This document shows, piece by piece, positions 51,501 to 59,701 of a stretch of DNA of 64,000 bases; position 1 is the first letter of the stretch; every line of letters starts with the position of its first letter. Origin of the DNA: Lysobacter sp036697405 (GTDB lineage Bacteria; Pseudomonadota; Gammaproteobacteria; Xanthomonadales; Xanthomonadaceae); the NCBI RefSeq assembly GCF_036697405.1, contig NZ_JBAHWA010000007.1, positions 62,001 to 126,000 on the forward strand, in the 5' to 3' direction. The translations under genes were made by a program, and so were the position numbers. The notes under the pieces were generated by a model. The model was not told where the DNA came from, searched no databases, and saw nothing but the letters and a program-made list of their open reading frames with translations.

Positions 51501-53858
51501 GGCGATGGTCGCCTGCAGGGCCTGATTGGTCGCGAACAGCTGCGAGCCGTTGATCGCATCGGTCGAGCTGCCGGAGATCCGGCCTGCGGCGACGTTGGTG
51601 ATGGTGCGTTCCGAACCCAGGTTGCCCACGCTGACCGTGCTGGTCGGTGCGATGCCGGCGAAGTTGTAGGTCGTACCGCCGATGGTCGTGCTGGTCGTCG
51701 CCACGGCGGTCGAGGTCACCGAGCCCGAGCCCAGCGCCACGTCGCGGGCATTGTTGGCCACGGCGGTATCGCCGAAGGCGACCGCGCCCGCCGCCAACGC
51801 GCGGCTGGTGCTGCCCAGCGCGACGCTGCCCTGGCCGACCACGGTGTTCTGGTAGCCGATGCCGACCGCGCCCTGCGCCGCCGTGCCGGCAACGCCCACG
51901 GCCTGGCCGCCGCCGCCGACCATATTGGTGTTGCCCATCGCCACCGAACCGTTGCCGGTGGCGGTGTTGTCCAGGCCCTGCGCGACCGCGCCGTTGCCGG
52001 TGGCGGTGTTGGGATCGCCGATGGCGACCGCGCCGTTGCCGCTGGCGAAGTTGCCGTCACCGATCGCTACCGCCCTGCCGCCAGTGGCGGTCGAATCGTT
52101 ACCGATCGCCACGGCGCCGGCCGAGTCCGCGAGCGCTGAGCGGCCCATCGCGATCGTGTTGTCGGCGGTCGCGCTGGCCTGGGTGCCGATGGCCAGGGCG
52201 TTGACGCCGGTCGCCTGGGCTTCGGCCGAAATCGCCACGGCATTGGTGGCGGTTGCATCGGTATCGACACCCAGCGTTATCGCGTTGACCGCGCCTGACG
52301 TGCTATTGCGCCCGATAGCGATGGCGCTCAGGTCCGTCGATGCGGCGCTTTGCCCCAAGGCGATGGCGTTCGTAGCGGTGGCCTGGCTCGAGAGTCCCAC
52401 CGCAATGGCGTACTCCTGGGAGGCCGTCACATCCGTGCCGATGGCGATGGAGCCCACCGCGGTGGCGCCCGCCCCCGGAGCGGTGCGCCCGCCGATATTG
52501 ATCGAGTTCAATTGAGAGGCGATCGCCTGGAAGCCGATGGCGACGCCGTTCCGGCCGCCTGCGCTGGCGCCGGTGCCTTGCGCGACGGCGTCCAGTCCGG
52601 ACGCGTTTGCTCGGGTACCGAAGGCGAGCGCGTTTTCCGCGCTAGCTCTCGCGTTCAGGCCGATCGATGTCGTCGCATTGCTCGCGATACCGATGCCCGC
52701 GTTGGTGCCGATGGCGATATTGTCGTTGCCGCTTACCAGGTTGCCCGCGGAAGCGTCCAGATTGGCATCGTAGGCGACCGTGCCGTCGCCTACGCCGAAG
52801 GCGACGTTGCGCGTTCCGGTGACGCCCGAACCCGCGCCCCGCATCGCGCTAGGAACGCCTCCGCCCATGGCGGTGTTCTGTGCGCCGCTGACCAGGGTTC
52901 CGGCAGCGATGCCCACGGCGACCGAACCCGTATTGGCGGTCGTCGAACCCGCACCGGCGCCTTGGCCGACCGCCACCGTGCTGGATCCGGAAGCGACCGC
53001 CTGCGCTCCCAGCGCAAGCGAACTGTTCCCTAGCGCCCTGGCGCTGTTGCCCACGGCGGTGGCTGCATCGACGGATGCCGTTGCCTGGCTGCCTATCGCG
53101 ATGGCATTGGTTCCGCTGGCGACGGACGCCCAGCCCCCGGCGAATGAAGTATTGCCGCTGGCCTGGGAGCTGACGCCGACCGCGGTGGAGTTGCCTCCCG
53201 TAGCCTCGGCGAAGGTGCCCAAGGCACTGGCACCTGCGCCGGTGGCCTGGGAGCTGGCGCCAAGCGCGACCGTATTGATATTGCTCGCGACCGTTTGGAA
53301 GCCGAGCGCGACGGACAGGTTGCCCGTTGACCTGGCTTGCGTACCCGCGGCGATGGCATGGGCAGCACTGGCGGTCACGTCCGTGCCGATAGCGATGGCG
53401 CCGTCCAGCAGTGCGCCCGTGCCCGCGGCGGTGCGCGCGCCCAGATAAATGGAGTTGCCGCCCGCGGAATAGGCCTGGAACCCGAGAGAAATGGAATTCT
53501 GCGCGGCGCTGCGGGAGTTGTATCCGACCGCGAGCCCGCCGAGGAGATCGACGCGCGCCAGAGAACCCAGCGCGGTCGCACCGATCCCCGAAGCCACGGC
53601 GTTGAGGCCCATGCACGATGCGGTGCCGTTGTATTCGTCCCAAGGCGCCGTGTCGCAGTTCACCGCCTGCGCCTGCGCCGATGGCGCCCATCCGACCCAG
53701 CCGATCGCCAGCAGCGCGGCCACGATTCCGGTGCGCGCGATCCGCGCCGAGGCCCGCCGCCCGCCCGCGCGCCCCTTGCCGCGCGGCGCGGCCAGTTCGG
53801 ACGCGACCACCAGCTGATTGAGGGAAGGACTCCATACGAGGCTGTAGATCTTGTTCAT
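45516..53858 (-). CDS. Giant trimeric autotransporter adhesin (YadA/Hia type, XadA-like)
   Basis: A 2780-residue surface adhesin. The N-terminus MNKIYSLVWSPSLNQLVVASE is an extended signal peptide (ESPR), with cleavage near SAQAQA (about residue 66). The passenger is a long series of YadA-like head repeats (AxAIGxxA/SxAxG). Seven connectors contain ERTITNVAAGRIS, and THYYSVNDGGVQGGNYANDG spacers separate the modules. The last 100 residues (NQANQYTDARLAQLDNDVWTMERG... to SVGAGIQW) form the YadA membrane anchor, three of which make a 12-stranded barrel. AAAGGGA precedes the ATG. It presumably mediates attachment and biofilm formation. Confidence 0.97.
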   Translation of the reverse strand: MNKIYSLVWSPSLNQLVVASELAAPRGKGRAGGRRASARIARTGIVAALLAIGWVGWAPSAQAQAVNCDTAPWDEYNGTASCMGLNAVASGIGATALGSLARVDLLGGLAVGYNSRSAAQNSISLGFQAYSAGGNSIYLGARTAAGTGALLDGAIAIGTDVTASAAHAIAAGTQARSTGNLSVALGFQTVASNINTVALGASSQATGAGASALGTFAEATGGNSTAVGVSSQASGNTSFAGGWASVASGTNAIAIGSQATASVDAATAVGNSARALGNSSLALGAQAVASGSSTVAVGQGAGAGSTTANTGSVAVGIAAGTLVSGAQNTAMGGGVPSAMRGAGSGVTGTRNVAFGVGDGTVAYDANLDASAGNLVSGNDNIAIGTNAGIGIASNATTSIGLNARASAENALAFGTRANASGLDAVAQGTGASAGGRNGVAIGFQAIASQLNSINIGGRTAPGAGATAVGSIAIGTDVTASQEYAIAVGLSSQATATNAIALGQSAASTDLSAIAIGRNSTSGAVNAITLGVDTDATATNAVAISAEAQATGVNALAIGTQASATADNTIAMGRSALADSAGAVAIGNDSTATGGRAVAIGDGNFASGNGAVAIGDPNTATGNGAVAQGLDNTATGNGSVAMGNTNMVGGGGQAVGVAGTAAQGAVGIGYQNTVVGQGSVALGSTSRALAAGAVAFGDTAVANNARDVALGSGSVTSTAVATTSTTIGGTTYNFAGIAPTSTVSVGNLGSERTITNVAAGRISGSSTDAINGSQLFATNQALQATIAGAATHYVSVNDGGVIKGNYNNNGATVANSVAIGPDAVASAQNATTIGISSTASGSASLAGGVLSVATGVSSTALGSSAAATAHFSTAVGRLARAESLSSTAVGNSAIASAERSTALGTLAEASGTYATALGSGGVNAATAVRASGAGAVALGGNATAGADASGANAIAIGGESVADADDAVAIGHGSTATGGRAVAIGSGNIANGDGAVAIGDPNTATGNGAVAQGLDNTATGNGSVAMGNTNMVGGGGQAVGVAGTAAQGAVGIGYQNTVVGQGSVALGSTSRALAAGAVAFGDTAVANNAGDVALGSGSVTATAVGTTSTTIDGVTYNFAGTTPTSTVSVGDLGSERTITNVAAGRISGSSTDAINGSQLFATNQSIENLSNVVEAGATHYYSVNDNGVQGGNYANDGAIGLNALAAGVNAAAAGDGAVAIGSGASAADAGGVALGSGSATAAAVATTSTTIDGVTYNFAGTAPTSTVSVGNLGAERTITNVAAGRISGSSTDAINGSQLFATNQSIENLSNVVEAGAIHYFSVNDGGAAGGNYNNDGAAGTNSIAVGRDAVSTVLDGVAIGRGAANQNTGGNVGATAIGASALTNQSYTTAIGFQSQAGMLGSVALGSQASATNPYAIAIGGSGTGTGTSATGSGSIAIGGGGGTPLTGAPASATGARAIAIGQNTTALTQSVALGYRATVGSASSVAIGDASTTGATGANVAIGNLSTATAGSAAGGAVAIGRSNTAFGDGAVAIGDPSFASGTGAFVGGANNIANSDGTATATAANQANGAVAIGNNNRAIGQGSVALGNGSTAGAAGIAGNVAIGDGASAAASAGDIALGSGSVTATAVATASTTIDGVTYNFAGITPTSTVSVGNLGTERTITNVAAGRISGSSTDAINGSQLFATNQSIENLSNVVEAGATHYYSVNDNGVQGGNYANDGATGTNALAAGVNASASGNLSVAVGFNSTAADQGAVAVGVNSDAAAAWTTAVGDTATATGQFATAVGNNAQAGDQFSSAFGANSAASGRAATAIGPNAGASGASAVAVGDTSQASGVSSAAFGRGSNASALGALAMGPASAASGRSATALGDSSAASGEYATALGAGANASAPQGVALGSFSVANTAAGAAGYDPVTGLPSTDTSSTWVSRLGAVSVGSSGQTRQITNVAAGSTDTDAVNVAQLRALSQEVTAGQTHYYSVNDGGVQGGNYANDGATGLNSLAAGVNAAASGSGSVAIGAGATAADANSVALGSGSATAAAVGTSSTTIDGTTYNFAGTTPTGTVSVGSLGAERTITNVAAGRISGSSTDAINGSQLFATNQSIENLSNVVEAGATHYYSVNDGGVQGGNYANDGATGLNSLAAGVNAGAGGAGSVAIGFGATAADANSVALGSNAATAVAVGTSSVVIAGTSYNFAGTTPTGTVSVGSLGAERTITNVAAGRISGSSTDAINGSQLFATNQSIENLSNEVDASATHYYSVNDGGVQGGNHANDGATGLNSLAAGVNAAAGGDGAVAIGYGATANDADSVALGSNASTAAAVGTAGVVIGGTSYSFAGTAPVGTVSVGSLGAERTITNVAAGRISDTSTDAINGSQLHATNQAIANLSNVVNSSTAHYYSVNDGGTRGGNYNNDGASGVNSVAAGVNASASGQGGVAVGVNSNASGAGSVAVGSGSQSTVAGGVALGAGSVSNTAAGVAGYVPPGATAGQTAAIAATTSTAGAVSVGDAGSGLYRQITGVAAGTAPSDAVNVAQLQAVQNHVNATATHYYSVNDGGVQGGNYANNGATGVNAMAGGVNSSASGNNSVAIGANTSATANDSAALGAGSKATHVNSVAVGNGSATTVGAQTNYNAAYVGNSTSTGEMNIGGRTITGVAPGIAGTDAVNVNQLSSGVNYAINQANQYTDARLAQLDNDVWTMERGYRGATSSAMAMAGLPQAYLPGKSMLAVGFGGYQGEYGMAIGLSGITDNGRYVYKAQASGNTTRDWGFSVGAGIQW
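50569..52037 (-). repeat. Near-identical 0.3-kb repeats inside the adhesin gene, 1152 bp apart
   Basis: Bases 50569-50885 and 51721-52037 differ at only a few positions. The offset of 1152 bp is 384 codons, so the repeats are in frame. They encode the same run of head repeats (NTATGNGAVAQGLDNTATGN and following). This indicates recent duplication or gene conversion. Confidence 0.85.
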
Positions 53859-55066
53859 TAGGTGTTTCCCTTTAGCTAGCCAATGCGGCGGTCAGCGGAT
53901 CGAGGCGGTCGGGTCCGTGGTCGGTAGCGGGAGGTCGGGATCGCAAGCTCGAACGCCGTGGCCGGTTTCCGTCGTCGCTCCACTGCCCATAGCGGTCCAT
54001 GCCGGACTCTCTCTCCCGTTTGATCTTTGGCTCCGGCGCGGCGCCCTGGGCCGCTGTCCGGCGACGCCCGCATGCGCGGGCGCGATGGACGTCGGCCGGA
54101 TCGGCGCCCACATTCGGGCTGAGGTTCCGATCGGCGCGCAGGCCGGCGATGTCGTCGGCGGCCGTACTCGCGCATACCGGCCGCGACGCGTTGGCAACCG
54201 AGGTAGCGATGGCCATGCGCACGAACGTCCGCAGCGCCCGCAACATCGACGGCAGCAAGGCCGCGTATCCGCATGGTCCCTGGCCTGCGACAGACTCGGT
54301 CCCTGCCGTCGCACCGCCACTACGTCCGTCGATAGTCCGCTTCATGCACTGCCCATCCTGATGGCGGTCCGAAGCGCGCCGCTTCCGCTGTGCGGAGCCG
54401 CGCTACTGGTCTTACGTGACGAACGTTAGCGAGCGAAAACCGCGATTACACGCACGATTGCTCACGAAATATTTTCGGCGGCGCGCCTCGCGTGAAGCGC
54501 ATGGGATCGACCCGGAACGCTCGATCGCGTGCGCCGATCGCGGCCCGCCGTTCGCTCGATTCCGGCGGCCTGCCACAGAAGCGTCTTGCCCGACTGCAGC
54601 GCAAAACAGCGGCGTGTTCCGATGGCCGGACCCGGTGGACGCGCGCTTGCGAAATCGGGCGCCCTTGAACCTCGCGCATGCGTCCGCACCGCAGGTATCG
54701 GGCTCGCCAACGAAACGAAGCTTCGATGCCGCGTCGCCAGAATTCGCGCGCCAACGACGACGCGCGCCGCGGCGCATGCGCGCGCGCAATCAAACGCTCA
54801 CGGGCGGTGAGAAATCCAAGAAACGACGCCGAACGCCGGGCTCGGGCAAAGTCAGGCACCAAAAAGGTGACTTCCATTACGTTTTTCTGCTGAGACAGTG
54901 AGCCGTCCGTTGCCAGGCCGGACCACGCTGCTACTCTGCCACCGGTGGTCATTCAAGCCAGGAAACCGCGACCGGCCGCGTCCTCGAGTCGAGCGTGCGA
55001 GCGCTGCGCGGGAGGCTCCCGCCGCTCTCCGGCCAGCGACCACCACCCCATGCGCCCACGCCACCG
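53859..55066. other. Long intergenic region upstream of the adhesin
   Basis: About 1.2 kb between the divergent adhesin and histidine-kinase genes. A minus-strand open frame (53872-54345) ends 14 bp before the adhesin but has shadow-like composition and is not called. The stretch 54411-54480 is relatively AT-rich (GCTCACGAAATATTTTCG) and could hold the adhesin promoter, giving a 5' leader of about 550 bases. Confidence 0.45.
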
Positions 55067-56500
55067 ATGACCTTCCGCGTATCGCTTTCCTCCTCATGGC
55101 ATCGCGTCCTCGCTTGGGTGAGGCGCGTGCCCACGGCGGCCCACGACCAGCGCAACGCGCTGACGCTGCAGGCGCTGCTGGCCGTCACCTGCGTCACCTC
55201 GACGCTGCTCGCGATCGGCTCCTGCGCGGCCGCGGAAGACATGACCCGGATCACCGAGAACTGGCTGACGCTGGTGATCGGCGCCTATGCCTGGCTTTGC
55301 CTTTGCCTGCTGCGCAACGGCCTGTTCCGGCTGTCGGCCGGTCTCACCGTCGTCGGCGGCCTGGTCCTGATCGGCATGAGCTATCAGGCCTACGGATTGC
55401 GCGCGCAATCCGGGCTGCAGATCACCCACCTGCTGCCGTTGCTGTTCGCCGGCCTGCTGCTGGGGCGCAGCGCCGTGTGGTGGACGGCGCTGACGTACGC
55501 GGCGGTGCTGGCCCTGGGCACGCATACCGATCTGCGGCTGGCGGCGGATTCCAGCCAGGCCTCGGAGGCCTTGGCCAACCTGCTGCTGGCCAGCATGAAT
55601 TTCCTGGTCCTGGCGACCATCCTCGATCGCCTGATCCTGTCGTCGCAGCGGGCGATCAAGCGCAGCGAGGAACTGGACGCAGCCTGCCGCGAACTCCGAC
55701 GCCAGGTCGAAGAAAAGGAACGCGCCTACGAACGCCTGCTGCAGACGCAGAAGATGGAGACCATCGGCCGCCTGTCCACCGGCATCGCCCACGATTTCAA
55801 CGCCATCCTCAGCGTGATCCTGGGCCATGCGACCTCGGTGGACATGCGCGGCGGTTCGATCGACGCCGTCCTGCCCGGGATACGTCAGGCCGCGCGGCGC
55901 GGCGCCACCCTGACCCGGCGCCTGCTCAGCTTCAGCCGCACGCATGTCCGGCAGATTTCCAGCTTCGACCTGGCCGAGGCGGTCGAGGAACTGCGGCCGC
56001 TGATCCTGCCGATGTTCCCGCGCTCGATCCAGGTGTCGCTGGACACCTCCGTCGCCGGCCTGACGGTCCAGGCCGACCGCGACGAATTGGTGCTGGCGCT
56101 GCTGAACATCGCCAGCAACGCCTGCGACGCCATGCCGCAGGGCGGCCGCTTCCAGGTAAGCGTCGCGGCCGACGGCGACCGCGCCTTGCTGACCCTGGAA
56201 GACAGCGGCATCGGGATGACACCGGAGGTACTGGCGCGCCTGTACGAGCCCTTCTTCACCACCAAGCCCAAGGACAAGGGCACCGGCATCGGCATGGCCA
56301 CCGTGCATCGCTTCGTGGCCGACCACGGCGGCGACATCGAGGCCGACAGCGCCCCGGGCCGCGGCACGCGCATCCGGATCCGCCTGCCGCTGGCGCGAGC
56401 CGGGCAGACGGTCCACGACGATGCCGGCCATGAAGGCTCGCGCGAACTCGCGCGCACGGCGGAGTCGGCCATGATGCGCAACCGCGCCGTCGGTTCCTGA
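55067..56500 (+). CDS. Membrane sensor histidine kinase (orphan)
   Basis: About 477 residues. Five or six TM helices (about 33-190) with short loops are followed by a coiled linker (ELRRQVEEKERAYERLLQTQKMETIGR). The H-box is LSTGIAHDFNAILSVILGHA with phospho-acceptor His242. The ATPase domain has NIASNACDAM (N), EDSGIGMT (G1), FFTTKPKDKGTGIGMATV (F/G2). There is no receiver domain. ATG 55067 has no good ribosome-binding site; an upstream GTG at 54995 is possible. It converges with the propeller-sensor gene and probably pairs with the response regulator at 58915. Confidence 0.9.
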   Translation: MTFRVSLSSSWHRVLAWVRRVPTAAHDQRNALTLQALLAVTCVTSTLLAIGSCAAAEDMTRITENWLTLVIGAYAWLCLCLLRNGLFRLSAGLTVVGGLVLIGMSYQAYGLRAQSGLQITHLLPLLFAGLLLGRSAVWWTALTYAAVLALGTHTDLRLAADSSQASEALANLLLASMNFLVLATILDRLILSSQRAIKRSEELDAACRELRRQVEEKERAYERLLQTQKMETIGRLSTGIAHDFNAILSVILGHATSVDMRGGSIDAVLPGIRQAARRGATLTRRLLSFSRTHVRQISSFDLAEAVEELRPLILPMFPRSIQVSLDTSVAGLTVQADRDELVLALLNIASNACDAMPQGGRFQVSVAADGDRALLTLEDSGIGMTPEVLARLYEPFFTTKPKDKGTGIGMATVHRFVADHGGDIEADSAPGRGTRIRIRLPLARAGQTVHDDAGHEGSRELARTAESAMMRNRAVGS

Positions 56501-56520
56501 GCACGGCCCGGCGTCGCCGC

Positions 56521-58872
56521 CTAGTCGGAATGTTCCCCGCGCCCCAAGCCCATGTGGTTCGCGCCGAACTGGGTGCCGCCGACCAGGGCCAGCAGGCTCA
56601 ACGAGGTCGCCAGGATCAGGATCCAGGTCCGCAGATACCAGGGCTGCGGATTGAGAATCTTCAGGCGGGCCGGAATCGGCGACCATCGTCCGCCCTGGGT
56701 GCGGGCCTGGACTTCGAACACATGCTCTCCCCACGGAATCGACGGGTAGAGAATGCTGCGGTTCTGCCCCGCTTCCACCCAGTCGGCATCGAATCCGCGT
56801 AGACGGAAACGGAAATAGGTTTCCCGCGGCCGGCTCAGATTGACGGCCGTATAGTGAATTTCCAGGCTGCGCGCGAACGGCTCCAGAGCCAGCGACGATC
56901 CGGCGATCTGCTGCGCGCGTCCGGAGACCGCGACCCCTTCTATGCGCGGCTTGAGCCGCACAGGCTGGACGTCGGGGAAGTCGGCCGGATCGAACACGGC
57001 GAACCCTTCCACCAGGGCGAACCAGAGCTTGCCTTGCGTATCGCGGTGGCAGGGAGTCGAATGCCCGCCGTTGATTTCGGAAGGGATCAGGCCATCGTTG
57101 GCTGCGTAACCGATGGACTCGATCTCGGCCGCGGCGTTCCGCGGCGCCGGCAACAGGGTGATGCCGCGATTGCCGCCCAGCCACAAGCGTCCGCGCTCGT
57201 CGCGCAGGATGCACGACACCGTATCGTCGAACAGGCCGTTGCGGCTGTCGTAGCGGAACACCTGGCCGTTGCGGATGCGGTTCAGACCGCCGCCGTAGAG
57301 TCCTACCCAGAGCGTGGCGGTGTCCTTGTCCTCGTACAAGGCCCGGGCGAAACGCGAGGACAGGCCTTCCCGCGGCGTCCATCGCTCGACCACCCGTTTA
57401 TCGACCACTCGCCACACGCCGCGGTCGCCGACGAACCAGTCGCCGCCGCGCGCGGCGGGAACGATGTTGTTGACGCTCATGCCCTCCAGCGCGGGAATGC
57501 GCTGCTGCGCGACGATGCGCCCCTGGCTGTCGGTCCGGACATCGAACACGGAGCGCTGGGAGCTGACCAGAAAACGCCGGTCGCCGCGCTGCCAGACATT
57601 GATCGCGTTACCGATCGACCAGGCCCCGACCGCCGTGGCCTGGCCGTCGGCCACGCGTATCAATCGCCCCTCGACCGTTCCCACCCAGAGCGTGCCCTCG
57701 CGATCCAGGGCCAGGCTGGCCACGCAGCCGTTGCCCTGGCCCGACTGGATCGGATGGCGCCGCATGCTGCCGTCGGACGATCGATGCCACAGCCCCGCGC
57801 AAGCCGATCCCAGCCACAGCCCGCCGTGGCCGTCGGCGACCACCGCGCGTCCGGCCATGTTCATGCCCGATCCAGTGACCGAGACAAGCCCGAACAGCGG
57901 CTTGCGCACGCGCAACAAACCCTTGCCGCCGCTGCCTATCCACAGATTGCCTTCGTCGTCCCGCGCCAGACTGGTGATGCCCAGGCCGAACAGTTCGGGC
58001 ACGTCACGCCATTGTCCGGAGTCGGACTCCCGGAACAGATGCCCGGATACCGTAGCCACCCACCATCGGCCGTCCGCGTCCTTCACGGCGGCCTTGGGGC
58101 CGATCACGCCCAACGGTTGCCAGTGTTCGCGCGCGGGATCGTAGCGATAGAGCGTGCGCTCCGTGCCCACCAGCAGGCCGCTGCCGCTGGCTTTCAGCAG
58201 CGGTATCCGCCGCTCCCCGTCGGGCAAGGGGATGCGTCGCAGGCGCCCATCGGCGACGACGAAGAAACCTTCGTTTCCAGCCACGTGGATGCGCCCCTGG
58301 CTGTCGCGCGCCAGGCGGGCGTAGCCGGTGCTGCCAGGATCGATCCAGGTTTCGCGCCCACGCACGGGATCCAGATTGAGCACGCCGACGCTGGTGGCCA
58401 TCCACAGCGTGCGATCCGGCGTCTGCAGGATGTCGTTGATCTGACAGATGCCGCCGCAGATCGGCAGGTGGTGGAACATGCCCTGCTTGCGCACGCTCAG
58501 CCCGGCGTCCTGGGTGCCGACCCAGAGCCAGTCGCGATCGTCCTGATACAGCGCCAGGATGCGATCGCTGGCGGGGCCCGCTTGCGGTGCGCGTTCGGAA
58601 ACGGGCGCATCGAACGTGGGCTTTCCGCGGAATATCGTGAACGCCAGGCCGTCGAAACGCGCCAGGCCGCCGAAGGTGCCGATCCAGAGATAGCCGTCGC
58701 GGCTCTGGACCACGGTATTCACGCCCGACTGCGGAAGGCCGTCGTCGCTGCTGAACGCGTGCGCGCCCACCCGGTGTCCGGGCAGCTCGGAGGGCGCCGC
58801 CGCAGCGGAGCCGCACAGGCCTAACACGGCGGCCAGCGCCATCCGTCGCAGCCGGATCCGCAAACTACTCAC
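56521..58872 (-). CDS. Two-component regulator propeller sensor lacking a kinase domain
   Basis: About 783 residues. A signal peptide (LAAVLGLCGSAAAA) is followed by a periplasmic double beta-propeller of Reg_prop repeats (SRDGYLWIGTFGGLARFDG, DRDWLWVGTQDAGLS, DEGNLWIGSGGKGLLRV, REGTLWVGTVEG, RGRLWLGGNRGITLL), a Y_Y_Y domain (FRFRLRGFDADWVEAG) and one TM helix near the C-terminus. Normally a kinase or GGDEF domain follows; here the protein ends after about 15 residues. A GTG at 58872 behind GGAAAAGAG is preferred to a TTG five codons upstream. It lies 42 bp after the response regulator. Confidence 0.88.
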   Translation of the reverse strand: MSSLRIRLRRMALAAVLGLCGSAAAAPSELPGHRVGAHAFSSDDGLPQSGVNTVVQSRDGYLWIGTFGGLARFDGLAFTIFRGKPTFDAPVSERAPQAGPASDRILALYQDDRDWLWVGTQDAGLSVRKQGMFHHLPICGGICQINDILQTPDRTLWMATSVGVLNLDPVRGRETWIDPGSTGYARLARDSQGRIHVAGNEGFFVVADGRLRRIPLPDGERRIPLLKASGSGLLVGTERTLYRYDPAREHWQPLGVIGPKAAVKDADGRWWVATVSGHLFRESDSGQWRDVPELFGLGITSLARDDEGNLWIGSGGKGLLRVRKPLFGLVSVTGSGMNMAGRAVVADGHGGLWLGSACAGLWHRSSDGSMRRHPIQSGQGNGCVASLALDREGTLWVGTVEGRLIRVADGQATAVGAWSIGNAINVWQRGDRRFLVSSQRSVFDVRTDSQGRIVAQQRIPALEGMSVNNIVPAARGGDWFVGDRGVWRVVDKRVVERWTPREGLSSRFARALYEDKDTATLWVGLYGGGLNRIRNGQVFRYDSRNGLFDDTVSCILRDERGRLWLGGNRGITLLPAPRNAAAEIESIGYAANDGLIPSEINGGHSTPCHRDTQGKLWFALVEGFAVFDPADFPDVQPVRLKPRIEGVAVSGRAQQIAGSSLALEPFARSLEIHYTAVNLSRPRETYFRFRLRGFDADWVEAGQNRSILYPSIPWGEHVFEVQARTQGGRWSPIPARLKILNPQPWYLRTWILILATSLSLLALVGGTQFGANHMGLGRGEHSD

Positions 58873-58914
58873 ACGGCTCTTTTCCAAACGCCTGCCCGGC
58901 CCCGGCCCGATCCG

Positions 58915-59634
58915 CTACCAGTTCAATACGTATCCGACGCTGCGCACCGCGCGCAGCGGCAGTTCTTCTTCCGCGGCCTGCTGGCATTTCTTGCGCAGGC
59001 GGTGAATCAGCATTTCCAAACGATGCGGATCGAAATCGTGAGCGTTCTTGACCAAACGCGCGATCAGCGCCTCGCGCTGCACCGGCATGCCGGCCGCCGC
59101 GGCCAGCATCGCCATGACCTGGCGCTCGGCCAGATTCAGCTCGATCTGCATGCCTCTGGGGGTCAGGATGCACCAGCCTCGCTCGTCCAGGCGCCATCTC
59201 GCATGCGTGTGCACGGGGCTGGCTTCCGGAACGACCCAACGCGCCAGATTGCGCAACGTCGTCACCACCTCTTCCATGTCGACCGGCTTGGGCAGATAGG
59301 CGTCCGCGCCCGCGCGCAAGCCGCGCAAGCGGTCCTGAGTGGAGTCGTATCCGGTCAACATCACGATGCCGATGCGCGGTGCCAAGCCGCGCAGATGCGC
59401 GGCGATGCTGAAGCCGTCTTCGTCGGGCAGGCCGATGTCCAGCAGCACCAGATCGTAGGAGCGCCGCGTCATCGACCGGTACAGCTCCAGCGCTCCGCCC
59501 ATTCCCACGACGGAGAATCCGGAATGGCTCAGCACGGGCATCAGCACGTCTTCCCTGAATGTCCGGTCGTCCTCCACCACCGCGAGCGTGGGCAGCCGAT
59601 CCACGGCTTCCATCAAGCTTGCGACCATCGCCAT
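58915..59634 (-). CDS. OmpR-type response regulator
   Basis: A 239-residue regulator. The receiver domain has the acidic pocket in VVEDDRTF, phospho-acceptor Asp66 in LVLLDIGLPDEDG, Thr94 in MLTGYD and Lys116 in LPKPVD. The C-terminal winged helix ends LEMLIHRLRKKCQQAAEEELPLRAVRSVGYVLNW, typical of the OmpR/PhoB class. ATG 59634 lies behind GCAGGGGGA. It is transcribed with the propeller sensor downstream. The kinase is probably the orphan at 55067. Confidence 0.95.
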   Translation of the reverse strand: MAMVASLMEAVDRLPTLAVVEDDRTFREDVLMPVLSHSGFSVVGMGGALELYRSMTRRSYDLVLLDIGLPDEDGFSIAAHLRGLAPRIGIVMLTGYDSTQDRLRGLRAGADAYLPKPVDMEEVVTTLRNLARWVVPEASPVHTHARWRLDERGWCILTPRGMQIELNLAERQVMAMLAAAAGMPVQREALIARLVKNAHDFDPHRLEMLIHRLRKKCQQAAEEELPLRAVRSVGYVLNW

Positions 59635-59701
59635 TCCCCCTGCGGAACCAGATCCAGCTCCCTAGAAACACGCGAGTTCCGTTCCTGTTTTCGCGCGCGA
59701 T

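Noticed and set aside
45516..53858. Plus-strand open frames across the adhesin gene
   Set aside because: They are antisense shadows caused by the repetitive GC-rich coding sequence; the minus frame has a complete ESPR, repeats and anchor.
53872..54345. A 157-codon minus-strand gene in front of the adhesin
   Set aside because: Composition looks like a shadow frame, there is no good ribosome-binding site and no recognisable domain; equally long frames exist on the other strand.
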